Below the pieces are notes generated by a model. The model did not search any database and was not told the origin of the DNA. It saw only the letters and a list, made by a program, of their open reading frames with translations. This document shows, piece after piece, positions 1 to 10,889 of a DNA stretch of 46,001 nucleotides. Numbering within the stretch: position 1 is the first letter of the stretch; each line of letters opens with the position of its first letter. Position numbers and translations under genes: made by a program. Source of the stretch: Mycobacterium szulgai (lineage in GTDB: Bacteria > Actinomycetota > Actinomycetes > Mycobacteriales > Mycobacteriaceae); the NCBI RefSeq assembly GCF_002116635.1, contig NZ_LQPW01000131.1, positions 1-46,001 of the forward strand, written 5' to 3'.

Positions 1-1223
1 CCCCCGGCGCCGCCACCGCCGCCGTCCCCGCCATTGCCCCCGACTCCGCCTTGCCCACCGTCACCGGCCGCACCGCCGGCACCATTAGCTCCCGCGGTGT
101 CGAATTGCGCGCCCGCGCCGCCATTGCCGCCGTGGCCGCCGTCTCCTCCAATAGCGCCGGTGCCGCCGATGCCGCCGGCGCCCCCACGCCCGCCGAATCC
201 TCCGTTTCCGACCAGCAACCCGCCGTGGCCCCCGGCACCACCGATGCCACCCGTTCCTCCGACGGCGCCGGGCGCGCCCACGGCGCCATCGCCTGCGGCG
301 CCACCATCGCCGCCGGGCAGACCATCGATGGGTCCGTTAGGGAGTGGGTCCGGCCTGGGCTGGCCGTAACCATCCCCGCCCCTGCCACCTGCGCCGCCGG
401 CTTGTCCGTAGGTGCTGCCGTCGCTGCCGGTTCCGCCGGACGTACCGAAGGGAATTGGCTGACTCTGGCCGCCGGCTGCCCCACTGGCTGCCGGGCTGCT
501 CGGCGGATTGACCCCACTAGCTCCGGCGCCGCCGATGCCGCCGATTCCACCGTCCCCGCCGTTACCGAACAGTCCAACCGCGGCGCCGCCGTTACCGCCC
601 TGACCGCCGGTCCCGCCGTTGATCCCAGCGCCACCGGCCCCGCCGTGTCCGCCATTGCCGGCGATCAAGCCGCCGGCACCTCCTGCGCCGCCGGATCCAC
701 CGAAAAATCCGGTACCGCCGGTTCCGCCGTTTCCTCCGTTGCCAAATAACCCGGCATCTCCGCCGCGACCGCCCGCTTGTCCTGCGGCGCCGGGCGCGCC
801 GTCGCCCCCGTCGCCCCACAGCCATCCGCCGTTCCCGCCGGGCTGGCCTGGCGACGTTCCGCTTTTGCCGTTACCAATTAATGCTCGCCCCGTGAGAAGT
901 TCGGAGGGCGCGTTCAGCGCGGTCAGAAGGACTTGGCTGACATTGGCGGACTCGGCGCTGACGTATGCGGTCGCATTGGTCGACAGGGTACGGACAAACT
1001 GGTCGTGAAATGCCTCCGCTTGAGTGCTAAGCGCTTGGTAGGCCTGACCGTGCGCGGTAAACATCGCTGCGAGTGCGGCCGACACTTCATCGGCGCCCGC
1101 GGCAAGCACTCTGGTTGTCGAGGCCGCTGCGGCCTGATTCGCCGCGCTGACGACGGAGCCTATTCCGGCTAGCTCGGCGCTGGCGGCCGCAAGCATTTCA
1201 GGTGTCGCAACCAAGAACGACAT
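1..1223 (-). CDS. PE_PGRS family protein, 5' part (C-terminus beyond window)
   Basis: About 407 residues are visible; the frame is open to the left edge, so the stop lies outside. The N-terminus (MSFLVATPEMLAAASAELAG) is a typical PE domain of about 95 residues with the Pro-Glu at residues 8-9 and a YVSAE stretch fitting the YxxxD/E type VII secretion signal near its end. A GRALIGNG linker (the GRPLI motif of the family) leads into Gly-Gly-Ala/Gly-Gly-Asn repeats (GGAGGAGG, GNGGNGG). A less repetitive insert rich in Pro, Ser and Gln around residues 235-275 interrupts the PGRS part. PE_PGRS proteins are exported by ESX-5 to the cell surface; individual functions are mostly unknown. Start: ATG at 1223 is preceded by AGGAGG six bases away; an in-frame ATG two codons earlier is too close to it. 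Next to the LOS locus but no evident functional link. Confidence 0.93.
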   Translation of the reverse strand, partial: MSFLVATPEMLAAASAELAGIGSVVSAANQAAAASTTRVLAAGADEVSAALAAMFTAHGQAYQALSTQAEAFHDQFVRTLSTNATAYVSAESANVSQVLLTALNAPSELLTGRALIGNGKSGTSPGQPGGNGGWLWGDGGDGAPGAAGQAGGRGGDAGLFGNGGNGGTGGTGFFGGSGGAGGAGGLIAGNGGHGGAGGAGINGGTGGQGGNGGAAVGLFGNGGDGGIGGIGGAGASGVNPPSSPAASGAAGGQSQPIPFGTSGGTGSDGSTYGQAGGAGGRGGDGYGQPRPDPLPNGPIDGLPGGDGGAAGDGAVGAPGAVGGTGGIGGAGGHGGLLVGNGGFGGRGGAGGIGGTGAIGGDGGHGGNGGAGAQFDTAGANGAGGAAGDGGQGGVGGNGGDGGGGGAG

Positions 1224-1440
1224 TTGCATCCTCCTATGCCAGCGCACTGCATCAAGGACTCGCTAAGCAGCCACGCAGCGGCTGTGCTTTCGGTTAACAG
1301 TGGCGCTTGTGCATTCGGAGAACATGCGGCACTGATGAAATGCGCTGGTCACCGCCCTGATGGTGCCGCTGCGCGTGCGCCTTCCTCAGATCTGGTGCAC
1401 TTCGCGCAGACTCGCTGCGAGATTCGCTGCGGAAAAGGCC
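1224..1440. other. Intergenic region carrying the PE_PGRS ribosome binding site and presumably its promoter
   Basis: About 215 bases lie between the PE_PGRS start and the stop of the DedA-like gene, both on the minus strand. An AGGAGG (minus strand, about 1230-1235) sits just upstream of the PE_PGRS ATG. I see no convincing hairpin terminator or small gene here. Confidence 0.5.
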
Positions 1441-2202
1441 CTACAACGTAACGGCAGGCTCGAGGACCGGCTCGTCCTCGCGCGTTTGGCCGTGGTGCCG
1501 CCGCCGGTGGTTGCGGATCTCGTAGAACAGGCCGGCCAAGCCCAGGGCGCCGGTACACACCGACACCAGAATCAGCAGCGGGCTGGAGTGACCCGCCAGT
1601 GCGTCGCCCAGGATCACCACCGCTGCCGTGCCGGGCAGCAAGCCGGCCACCGTGGCCAAGGTGTAGGGCGCCACCTGAATGGATGATGCCCCCGCTGCGT
1701 AGTTGATCGCCGAGAACGGGACCGCGGGGATCAATCGCAACGACAAGACCGTCGGCCAGCCCCGCTCGCGCATGCGGTCGTCTACGGTGCTGACCGCCTG
1801 GTGGCGGACCAGGCCATGTAGCCGCCACCCGGCCGCGCGCACGAGGAACAGCGCGATCACCGCACTTGCCGTGCTGCCCAGGACCGCGATCAAGACCCCC
1901 AGCGCCGGGCCGAACAACAGCCCCGCCGCCAGCGTGAAGGCCGTGCGGGGGAGCGGCAGCACCGTGGCGATGGCGTGCACCAGCAGGAATGCCAACGGGA
2001 ACCAGGGCCCCACAGACTCCGCCCAGTCTCGCAACTGAACCGCCGTCGGCACCGGAACGAGCAGCACGATGACGACCAAAATTGTGATTCCCACCACGGT
2101 CGCGACAGACCGTGGCCGAGACAACTGGCGGGCAGCCACACCAACTGCGGTGGCGATTCCGCGCACCGTATCGGTGGTTTTGCAGATGGCGGGAGCCGTC
2201 AT
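1441..2202 (-). CDS. DedA/TVP38 (SNARE-associated) family membrane protein, Rv1491c-like
   Basis: The 253-residue product matches remembered M. tuberculosis Rv1491c closely in length and sequence (MTAPAICKTTDTV start). Membrane segments are visible at about residues 32-53 (VVGITILVVIVLLVPVP), 68-125 (two or three helices around the re-entrant family motif), 150-200 and 200-225. The stretch TAFTLAAGLLFGPALGVLIA and the later LRLIPAVPFSAINYAAG are the TVP38/VTT-domain signatures: F/L-x-x-G and the R-x-x-P re-entrant helix. The family is linked to lipid scrambling or undecaprenyl-phosphate recycling and envelope homeostasis, but the role of this member is unknown. An upstream in-frame start at 2313 would add 37 charged residues and lacks family support, so 2202 was chosen. 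Divergent from mutA. Confidence 0.85.
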   Translation of the reverse strand: MTAPAICKTTDTVRGIATAVGVAARQLSRPRSVATVVGITILVVIVLLVPVPTAVQLRDWAESVGPWFPLAFLLVHAIATVLPLPRTAFTLAAGLLFGPALGVLIAVLGSTASAVIALFLVRAAGWRLHGLVRHQAVSTVDDRMRERGWPTVLSLRLIPAVPFSAINYAAGASSIQVAPYTLATVAGLLPGTAAVVILGDALAGHSSPLLILVSVCTGALGLAGLFYEIRNHRRRHHGQTREDEPVLEPAVTL

Positions 2203-2390
2203 GCCTACTAAGTTACGGAACGAACGTGAATATCTCGTTTCCCTGGGCTGGCGTTTCGTCACACTCAGGCGTCGATCGGGCGAACTCATGGTCTGGCCAG
2301 CCGTCACAATCAATTAGCCTTATTAGTTAAGTGGCGATCCGAAGCAAGGCCAAGCAAAGTTGGTAATTGCTGCGAAAACAGGAGCCGTCG
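2203..2390. promoter_or_regulatory. Divergent intergenic region of the DedA-like gene and mutA
   Basis: These 188 bases separate two divergent starts and must hold both promoters. The AT-rich stretch at about 2305-2335 (including TTAGCCTTATTAGTTAAG) is the likely core. The mutA ribosome binding site GGAG is at 2381-2384, six bases before the GTG. No clear operator was recognised. Confidence 0.45.
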
Positions 2391-4262
2391 GTGTCCATTG
2401 ATGTACCCGAACTCGCCGACCTGAAACAGGTTCGCGGGCGTTGGCGCACTGCCGTCGCCGGTGTGCTGGCCAAGAGCACCCGCAGGGATCCCAGCGAGCT
2501 TGGGGATCAGCCCGAGCAGCTACTGGACACAGCGACCCCGGACGGATTCGCCATCCGGGCGCTCTACACAGCACTGGACGAGCTTCCCGAACCGCCGTTG
2601 CCGGGCCAGTGGCCCTACGTGCGTGGCGGCGACGCACTGCGCGATGTCAACTCCGGCTGGAAGGTCGTCGAGGCGTTTCCAGGGTCCGGCGAGACGATCG
2701 GCGAGCGCAACGCCGCGATGTTGGGAGCGCTGGGTGACGGTGTCAGCGCACTGTTGATCAAGGTGGGGGAGCCCGGGGTGCCCCCGCAGCAGCTCAACGA
2801 GCTGCTAGAGGGCGTGCATCTGAGCATGGCGCCGGTGATTCTTGACGCCGGTCCCGCTTATCGCGCGGCTTGCGATGCCCTATTGACGCTGGTGGCGCAG
2901 GTGAAACCCGACCAACGCGCCACCTTGTCCGTCGACCTCGGCGCAGACCCACTCACGGCGGTTCTCAGCGACCGTCCGGCCGCGTCGATGGAGGACGCGG
3001 TCGCGGTGGCAAAGCAGGTGGCCGGCGAACGCGGGGTGCGCGCGATCACCGTCGACGGCCCCGCGTTCCACAACTTGGGTGCAACCGCGGCCTGGGAACT
3101 CGCGGCCACCATCGCCGCAGCCGTGGCCTACCTGCGGGTACTCACCGCCTCTGGGCTGTCCGTCGGCGACGCATTGCGGCAGATCAGCCTGCGGCTGGCC
3201 GCGGACGACGATCAGTTCATGACGCTGGCCAAGATGCGGGCCGTGCGACAACTGTGGGCACGCGTCGCCGAGGTCGCCGGGGACCCGGGAGGTGGCGCGG
3301 CCACGGTGCACGCGGAGACGTCGCTGCCGATGATGACTCAGCGCGACCCGTGGGTGAACCTGCTGCGCTGCACGCTGGCCGCCTTCGGCGCCGGGGTCGG
3401 GGGAGCGGACACAGTGCAGGTCTTCCCCTTCGATGTGGCGATTCCGGGCGGCTTTCCGGGCACGTCGGCCGGTTTCGCCCGGCGCATCGCCCGCAACACC
3501 CAGCTGCTGCTTCTGGAAGAGTCGCACGTCGGCAGGGTGCTCGATCCGGCCGGTGGTTCCTGGTTCGTGGAGGACCTCACCGAACAGCTGGCCCAGCAGG
3601 CCTGGACCAACTTCCAGGAAATCGAGGCGCGCGGCGGATTCGTCGAGGCTCGCAGTTACCTGGCCAGCCGGCTGGGTGATCTTGCGGCGCGGCGCGCCGA
3701 CGACATTGCGCATCGCCGCATCGCCATCACCGGCGTCAACGAGTTTCCGAACTTGGGCGAACCCGCGCTGCCGCAAGGGGATTCGTCGCCTGCCCCGGGC
3801 ACGGCCGGCAACCTGATCCGCTACGCCGCGGCCTTCGAAGCGCTGCGGGATCGCTCGGATGTGTACCTGGCCCGCACCGGGTCACGTCCGCAGGCGCTGC
3901 TGCTGCCGCTGGGGCCACTGGCGGAAAACAACATCCGGTCGACGTTCGCAACGAACCTGCTGGCCTCAGGTGGCATCGAGGCGATCAACCCCGGAACGGT
4001 CGATGCCGACACGGTCGCGACAGCTGTCAGCCAAACCGGAACGCCCGCCGTGGCGGTGATCTGCGGCACCGACACGCGTTACCAGGACGAGGCCAGCCGC
4101 ATTGTCGAGGCGGCGCGAAACGCGGGGATCGCACGGGTATACCTGGCGGGACCCGAAAAAGCCCTCGGCGACTCGCAAGATCACCGGCCCGACGAATTTC
4201 TCACCGCGAAAATCGATGCGGTCCAAGCCTTGTCGGACCTGCTGACCCGATTGGGAGCGTAG
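2391..4262 (+). CDS. mutA: Methylmalonyl-CoA mutase small (beta) subunit
   Basis: The 623-residue protein is MutA (Rv1492-like), the non-catalytic partner of MutB in adenosylcobalamin-dependent interconversion of (R)-methylmalonyl-CoA and succinyl-CoA. It has the mutase TIM-barrel signature (AETSLPMMTQRDPWVNLLR; FARRIARNTQLLLLEESHVGRVLDPAGGSWFVE) and a degenerate C-terminal Rossmann-like domain that lacks the DxHxxG cobalamin motif, as expected for the small subunit. Start: GTG at 2391 has GGAG six bases upstream and gives MSIDVPELADLKQVRGRW, matching the family start; the longer frame from 2367 has no support. mutB follows after 5 bases, an operon. The enzyme links propionate/cholesterol and odd-chain degradation to methylmalonyl-CoA, the extender unit for methyl-branched lipids such as those of Pks5 in this window. 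Confidence 0.95.
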   Translation: MSIDVPELADLKQVRGRWRTAVAGVLAKSTRRDPSELGDQPEQLLDTATPDGFAIRALYTALDELPEPPLPGQWPYVRGGDALRDVNSGWKVVEAFPGSGETIGERNAAMLGALGDGVSALLIKVGEPGVPPQQLNELLEGVHLSMAPVILDAGPAYRAACDALLTLVAQVKPDQRATLSVDLGADPLTAVLSDRPAASMEDAVAVAKQVAGERGVRAITVDGPAFHNLGATAAWELAATIAAAVAYLRVLTASGLSVGDALRQISLRLAADDDQFMTLAKMRAVRQLWARVAEVAGDPGGGAATVHAETSLPMMTQRDPWVNLLRCTLAAFGAGVGGADTVQVFPFDVAIPGGFPGTSAGFARRIARNTQLLLLEESHVGRVLDPAGGSWFVEDLTEQLAQQAWTNFQEIEARGGFVEARSYLASRLGDLAARRADDIAHRRIAITGVNEFPNLGEPALPQGDSSPAPGTAGNLIRYAAAFEALRDRSDVYLARTGSRPQALLLPLGPLAENNIRSTFATNLLASGGIEAINPGTVDADTVATAVSQTGTPAVAVICGTDTRYQDEASRIVEAARNAGIARVYLAGPEKALGDSQDHRPDEFLTAKIDAVQALSDLLTRLGA

Positions 4263-4267
4263 CCACG

Positions 4268-6520
<2,253 letters not shown>

Positions 6521-6544
6521 ATGGCTGGGATCCTTTCTCGCGAC

Positions 6545-6592
6545 CGTAACGTCATCGCCAAACTCGCCCCACTTTTTGGCCGTGGCGTTACG
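6545..6592. repeat. Imperfect inverted repeat between mutB and meaB
   Basis: CGTAACG (6545-6551) pairs with CGTTACG (6586-6592), and inside it GCCA (6557-6560) pairs with TGGC (6577-6580), separated by 5-base bulges and a 16-base loop. It lies in the 96-base mutB-meaB gap, the position where M. tuberculosis has mazE4/mazF4. It may be an mRNA-processing hairpin, a weak terminator, or the scar of an insertion or deletion. Confidence 0.45.
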
Positions 6593-6616
6593 CTCGGCAC
6601 GTTTGGTGAGGGCTAG

Positions 6617-7606
6617 ATGGCTTCCCAAAACAAGGATTCGGCCGAGCAATTGGCGGCTGCCGTGCGTGGCGGCGACCGCGCAGCCCTGCCGCGGGCCATC
6701 ACGTTGGTGGAGTCCACCCGGCCCGACCACCGTGAGCAGGCGCAACAGCTGCTATTGGCGTTGTTGCCTGATTCCGGCAACGCCCATCGCGTGGGTATCA
6801 CCGGTGTTCCCGGTGTGGGCAAGTCCACGACCATCGAGGCGCTCGGTATGTACCTGATCGAGCAGGGGCACCGGGTGGCGGTGCTGGCAGTCGATCCGTC
6901 GTCGACCCGCAGTGGTGGCTCGATTCTGGGGGACAAGACCCGGATGGCGCGGCTGGCAGTACACCCGGACGCTTACATCCGCCCGTCACCGACCTCGGGC
7001 ACCCTGGGCGGCGTGGCAAAGGCCACCCGGGAAACCGTTGTCCTGTTGGAGGCGGCCGGTTTTGACGTGATTCTGATCGAAACCGTCGGCGTGGGGCAGT
7101 CCGAGGTGGCGGTGGCCAATATGGTCGACACCTTCGTCCTGTTGACTCTGGCACGTGCCGGTGATCAGTTGCAGGGCATCAAGAAGGGCGTGCTGGAGCT
7201 GGCCGACGTTGTGGTGGTGAACAAGGCCGACGGTGAGCATCTGCGTGATGCGCGGGTAGCGGCTCGGGAGCTGTCGTCGGCGATCAGACTTATTCATCCA
7301 CGCGAAACACTCTGGCGGCCACCGGTTCTCACGATGAGCGCGGTGGAAGGCAGCGGCCTGACCGAGCTATGGGAAACCATCGAACGGCACCGACAGGTGC
7401 TTATCGAGGCAGGGGAGTTAGAAGCCCGTCGACGGGATCAGCAAGTGGACTGGACCTGGCAGATGGTCCGCGACGCGGTCCTGGACCGGGTACTGACCCA
7501 CCCGGCGGTACGCAAGGCGCGCGCCGCGGTGGAGAGCCAGGTTCGGGCCGGGGACTTGACCCCGGCGATGGCGGCTCAGCAAATACTCGACCTCGCCTCT
7601 TCCTAA
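6617..7606 (+). CDS. meaB: MeaB/ArgK-type G3E P-loop GTPase, methylmalonyl-CoA mutase chaperone
   Basis: The 329-residue protein matches Rv1496. Motifs: Walker A GVPGVGKSTT, DPSSTRSGGSILGDKTRM (switch region), ETVGVGQSE (Walker B/switch) and VNKADG (base recognition, NKxD). MeaB proteins use GTP hydrolysis to gate adenosylcobalamin transfer into the mutase and to protect it from inactivation; older annotations call them LAO/AO transport ATPase or ArgK. GAGGG at 6608-6612 precedes the ATG. It probably is co-transcribed with mutAB; the toxin-antitoxin pair that separates them in M. tuberculosis is missing here. Confidence 0.94.
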   Translation: MASQNKDSAEQLAAAVRGGDRAALPRAITLVESTRPDHREQAQQLLLALLPDSGNAHRVGITGVPGVGKSTTIEALGMYLIEQGHRVAVLAVDPSSTRSGGSILGDKTRMARLAVHPDAYIRPSPTSGTLGGVAKATRETVVLLEAAGFDVILIETVGVGQSEVAVANMVDTFVLLTLARAGDQLQGIKKGVLELADVVVVNKADGEHLRDARVAARELSSAIRLIHPRETLWRPPVLTMSAVEGSGLTELWETIERHRQVLIEAGELEARRRDQQVDWTWQMVRDAVLDRVLTHPAVRKARAAVESQVRAGDLTPAMAAQQILDLASS

Positions 7607-7669
7607 CGGAAAGGTAAATAATCTTTGTTTGCCATTCGACACGTGTGAAGTCGAAGTAAATTCAAACTC

Positions 7670-8956
7670 GTGAAGGTTGACATCGGAGTCGATCGACGCG
7701 CGGTCCCCTACCACGAGGCCCCTGACGCAGGTGCTCGTGTGTCCGGCGCGGCGGACTCAAATTTTGCTTGCGTCGTTCGCGCCTTCGCCAAGATGTTCCC
7801 AGGTCGCCGGTTTGGCGGCGGCGCGCTGGCGGTTTATCTCGACGGACAACCCGTCGTCGACGTGTGGACAGGTTGGGCGGACCGGCGCGGCAAAGTACCG
7901 TGGTCGGCAGATGCTGCACCGATGGTGTTCTCGGCAACTAAGGGCATGGCCGCCACAGTGATTCACCGGCTCGTCGACCGGGGGCTGATCGACTACGACG
8001 CCCCGGTTGCCGAGTACTGGCATGAGTTCGGCGCCAACGGCAAGCATGACCTCACCGTTCGTGAGGTCATGCGGCACCATGCCGGGCTGTCGGGCTTGCG
8101 CGGCGCCAGCCAACAAGACTTGCTGGACCACATCGAAATGGAAGATCGGCTGGCGGCGGCGTCTCCGGGTCGACTCTTGGGCAAACCTGCCTATCACGCG
8201 TTGACCTTCGGCTGGCTGATGTCGGGACTGGCTCGAGCGGTGACCGGAAAAGGGATGCGTGCGCTGATCCGCGAGGAACTCGCGGAGCCGTTGGGCACTG
8301 ACGGCATGCATCTGGGTCGGCCCCCCGCCGAAGCGGCCACCCGCGTCGCCCAGATCATCATGCCGCAGACCATCACGGGAAACCCGGTGCTCAACTACGC
8401 GGCATACAAAGTCGCCGATCAGTTGTCCGGCGGATTCCGCTCCATGTATTTCCGGGGGGTCATGGCGGCCGTGCGGGGAGAGATTCCGCTACTGGACGCC
8501 GAGATGCCGGCCGCCAACGGAGTGGTAACCGCGCGCGCCCTGGCGCGCATGTACGGCGCGATCGCCAATCGCGGCGAGATCGACGGCACCCGATTCCTGT
8601 CGCACGGAATCGTCGAGGGGCTGACCGGCCGGCGGAACCTACGAATGGATCGAAACATATTGGTGCCGTTGTCATTCCACCTCGGCTACCACTGCGTACC
8701 GTTCGGCAACGTGATGCCGGGCTTTGGCCACGTCGGGATGGGCGGCTCGGTCGGCTGGGCCGACCCGCAGACGGGAATGGCGTTCGCCTACGTGCACAAC
8801 CGGCTGTTGTCGCCATTCCTGGTGCTAGACCACGCCGGGGTGGCGACGCTGGGCAACCTCATCCGCCAAGGCGTCGGACGGGCCCGCAGGCGCGGTTTCG
8901 AGCCGATAACCGAGTTCGGCTCACCGTTCGCCGAGCGGGGTGCCGTAGCGGGCTAG
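7670..8956 (+). CDS. lipL: LipL-like serine hydrolase (class C beta-lactamase/esterase family)
   Basis: The 428-residue product is near-collinear with remembered Rv1497. It has the beta-lactamase-fold esterase triad elements: S-x-x-K in FSATKG (Ser88, Lys91) and the Tyr in KPAYHALTFGW (Tyr175), with HVGMGGSVGW near the C-terminus as the KTG-like third element. Such enzymes hydrolyse short- to medium-chain esters; the physiological substrate is not known. There is no obvious signal peptide at the GTG start (7670). It sits 63 bases after meaB and ends 2 bases from the convergent dodecin gene. Confidence 0.9.
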   Translation: MKVDIGVDRRAVPYHEAPDAGARVSGAADSNFACVVRAFAKMFPGRRFGGGALAVYLDGQPVVDVWTGWADRRGKVPWSADAAPMVFSATKGMAATVIHRLVDRGLIDYDAPVAEYWHEFGANGKHDLTVREVMRHHAGLSGLRGASQQDLLDHIEMEDRLAAASPGRLLGKPAYHALTFGWLMSGLARAVTGKGMRALIREELAEPLGTDGMHLGRPPAEAATRVAQIIMPQTITGNPVLNYAAYKVADQLSGGFRSMYFRGVMAAVRGEIPLLDAEMPAANGVVTARALARMYGAIANRGEIDGTRFLSHGIVEGLTGRRNLRMDRNILVPLSFHLGYHCVPFGNVMPGFGHVGMGGSVGWADPQTGMAFAYVHNRLLSPFLVLDHAGVATLGNLIRQGVGRARRRGFEPITEFGSPFAERGAVAG

Positions 8957-8958
8957 TT

Positions 8959-9171
8959 TTACGAATCTTCCAGGCGGAAGCCGACTTTCATCGTCACCTG
9001 AAAGTGCGCAACAGCGCCGTCGGCCAAGTGGCCCCGGACCGACTCAACCTCGAACCAGTCGAGGTTGCGCATTGTCTCGGCTGCTCGATCCAGGCCACTG
9101 CGGATGGCCGCGTCGATTCCGTCGGGCGAGGTACCGACAATTTCGATCACGCGGTAGGTGTGATGGCTCAT
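8959..9171 (-). CDS. Dodecin, small flavin-binding protein (Rv1498A-like)
   Basis: This 70-residue protein (MSHHTYRVIEIVGTSPDGID...) is a dodecin: a beta-alpha-beta-beta subunit of a hollow dodecamer that stores FMN/riboflavin and, in bacteria, CoA. The conserved Trp in LDWFEV stacks on the flavin and the family end VAHFQVTMKVGFRLED is intact. AAGGGG just upstream supports the ATG at 9171. It is convergent with lipL. M. tuberculosis has a methyltransferase-like gene (Rv1498c) nearby that is not present here. Confidence 0.93.
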   Translation of the reverse strand: MSHHTYRVIEIVGTSPDGIDAAIRSGLDRAAETMRNLDWFEVESVRGHLADGAVAHFQVTMKVGFRLEDS

Positions 9172-9228
9172 CGTGTCCCCTTACGTATGCCGAACTTTCA
9201 TTCTCGGGTCGCCACAAATGCTATTGGT

Positions 9229-9345
9229 AAACTGCCGGGCGACTGTGCCGGGCGCGCCTCCGGCACCGTTTCTGCAGAACGGGGGGCATGCGGTGAAAAG
9301 ACCCGTAGAGCTACTACGGGGCGCACAGTCGACGGTCAAAGGACA
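9229..9345 (+). repeat. Leader/N-terminus repeat, copy 1 (see 11037-11160)
   Basis: AAACTGCCGGGCG (9229-9241), a GC-rich segment, a G-rich ribosome binding site and the first about 20 codons (including AGTCGACGGTCAAAGG from 9327) resemble the leader and start of the next gene at the same spacing: 64 and 68 bases from the 13-mer to the start codon. It suggests a duplicated 5' module. Confidence 0.6.
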
Positions 9346-10867
9346 GGTCGCGGCGGTCGCCGGCCAATCCGAGCGCACGATCCTGCTCGGCGCGGTGCTT
9401 GTCTTGACGGCAGTCTCGGCGGTGACGGGTTTTGTGCTTGCCCAATACCTGTCGATCGACGTGCTTTCTTCGCTGGTGTTCGTCCCGGACGACTGCTACA
9501 TCGATTGGGACACCAAGTGGGGTCGGCACTGCTTCAGCGACTACACGATGGTGGTGAGCTTCGGGCTGCGGCCCGATCCCTGGGATGCGTACCCGGTATA
9601 CCTGCCCTCTGGCCTCACCTATGGGTATAGCAACTACCCGGCAGCCGGAATGGTGCCGCAGGTCATGTTCGGACTTCTGGGGAAATGGCTGGGCGCTCCG
9701 CGACTCGGGTTGATCGGTTATCAGCTCGCTTTGACGATCGCCGTCATCAGTCCAGCAGTGTGGGCTGCTCGCGGTGCACGTGGCCTGGAAAAGATCGTGG
9801 TCTTCCTGGCGTTGGGAGTCGTAGCGATACCGGCGTGGATGGTCATCGATCGCGGCAACTCGGCAGGTTTCGTCGTACCGGTCGCGCTTGTCTTCCTGGT
9901 GGCACTGTGCCGGCGACGGTGGGGGCTCGTCGTAGTCATGGTGATCCTGGCCGCGCTGGTAAAACCACAGTTCGCGGTGTTGGGAGCGGTGTTGTTCGCG
10001 GCTCGGCAATGGCGCTGGGCCGGCCTCGCCGTGGGCGGGGTCATTGCCTCCAATCTGGCCGCATATGCGCTGTGGCCGCGGGACTTTCCACAGACGATCA
10101 TGCGGTCTATCCAGTACACCTTCGGTTACGGCAACGCCAGCGGCGGGGGCGGCAGCGGCGGAGGCGGTGGTGGTGGCGGTAGTGGCGCCGCTACTGATGC
10201 GACGTTCAAAGCGCTCACCGCGAACTTGAACGTCTCCTTCGGCAAGGCGCTCCTGCTGATCCCCGACAGCATCAAGTCCGGCGAATCGGGGGGCAAGTTG
10301 CCCGACGGCTTCCTTGCGGGACCCCGATCGATGCTGGGATACGCCGTCCTGCTGATCGTTGTCATCGCGGTTCTGGTGCTGGGACGACGGATTCCGGCCG
10401 TGATGGCCGGCATATTGCTGCTGGCCACCGCGTCGCTGTCGCCGGCGTTGAGCCAGCCCTACTATCTGGTGTTCGTCTTGCCAATCGCCGCGGTGCTGGT
10501 CCGGGACCCGGACGGGCCGCCGGGAACCGGGATCTTCGACCGCTTCGCCGCCGACGGCGATCGCCGGCGTGCGCTCGGAGTCTGCCTGAGTCTGGCTGTG
10601 GCGCTGAGCATCGCCCATATCGCGCTGCCCAGCCCGCCGATCGAGGTAGGAGACATAACGGGCCAATTCGGGACGGCCGGATCATTGACTAGGTCCGTCG
10701 TCGTGACAACGGTGTTCCTTGCGCCGATCCTCTGGCTGGTCACCTGCGCCGCGATTCTCATCTCCTACGGTCGGCGCCCTGGCACGTCGCCGCCCAGCGA
10801 CCGAGGATCCGACGATCCCGGGGATGCTGACGAAAATATTCCAAATTCGTCGAAACTTATGGCGTAA
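9293..10867 (+). CDS. Polytopic GT87-type (DUF2029) glycosyltransferase with a poly-Gly loop
   Basis: A 524-residue integral membrane protein with about ten hydrophobic segments. The organisation (one helix, then an acidic loop PDDCYIDWDTKWGRHC, then many helices) is that of GT-C/DUF2029 enzymes such as PimE, which take sugar from decaprenyl-phosphate donors on the outer face of the membrane. A low-complexity stretch GGGGSGGGGGGGGSG follows GYGNAS in an extracytoplasmic loop. Start: GTG at 9293 has GGGGGG six bases upstream and gives MKRPVELLRGAQSTVKG; an upstream frame from 9173 lacks support. Its N-terminus and leader resemble the next gene. Likely role: adding a late LOS sugar; acceptor and sugar unknown. 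Confidence 0.72.
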   Translation: MKRPVELLRGAQSTVKGQVAAVAGQSERTILLGAVLVLTAVSAVTGFVLAQYLSIDVLSSLVFVPDDCYIDWDTKWGRHCFSDYTMVVSFGLRPDPWDAYPVYLPSGLTYGYSNYPAAGMVPQVMFGLLGKWLGAPRLGLIGYQLALTIAVISPAVWAARGARGLEKIVVFLALGVVAIPAWMVIDRGNSAGFVVPVALVFLVALCRRRWGLVVVMVILAALVKPQFAVLGAVLFAARQWRWAGLAVGGVIASNLAAYALWPRDFPQTIMRSIQYTFGYGNASGGGGSGGGGGGGGSGAATDATFKALTANLNVSFGKALLLIPDSIKSGESGGKLPDGFLAGPRSMLGYAVLLIVVIAVLVLGRRIPAVMAGILLLATASLSPALSQPYYLVFVLPIAAVLVRDPDGPPGTGIFDRFAADGDRRRALGVCLSLAVALSIAHIALPSPPIEVGDITGQFGTAGSLTRSVVVTTVFLAPILWLVTCAAILISYGRRPGTSPPSDRGSDDPGDADENIPNSSKLMA

Positions 10868-10889
10868 TTTTCGCCACACCGGCCGGTGT
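10861..10889. terminator. Tandem palindromes at the end of the GT87-type gene
   Basis: GGCG-taatttt-CGCC (10861-10875) encloses the stop codon and is directly followed by the perfect 14-base palindrome ACACCGGCCGGTGT (10876-10889). There is no T-run, so this could be a mycobacterial-style weak terminator or an operator for the downstream leader. Confidence 0.35.

Noticed and set aside
34..1008. Pro/Ala/Arg-rich frames and short tandem repeats at the left edge, possible CRISPR or other repeat array
   Set aside because: They are other-frame readings of the PGRS codons (GGC GGN); no regular repeat-spacer structure.
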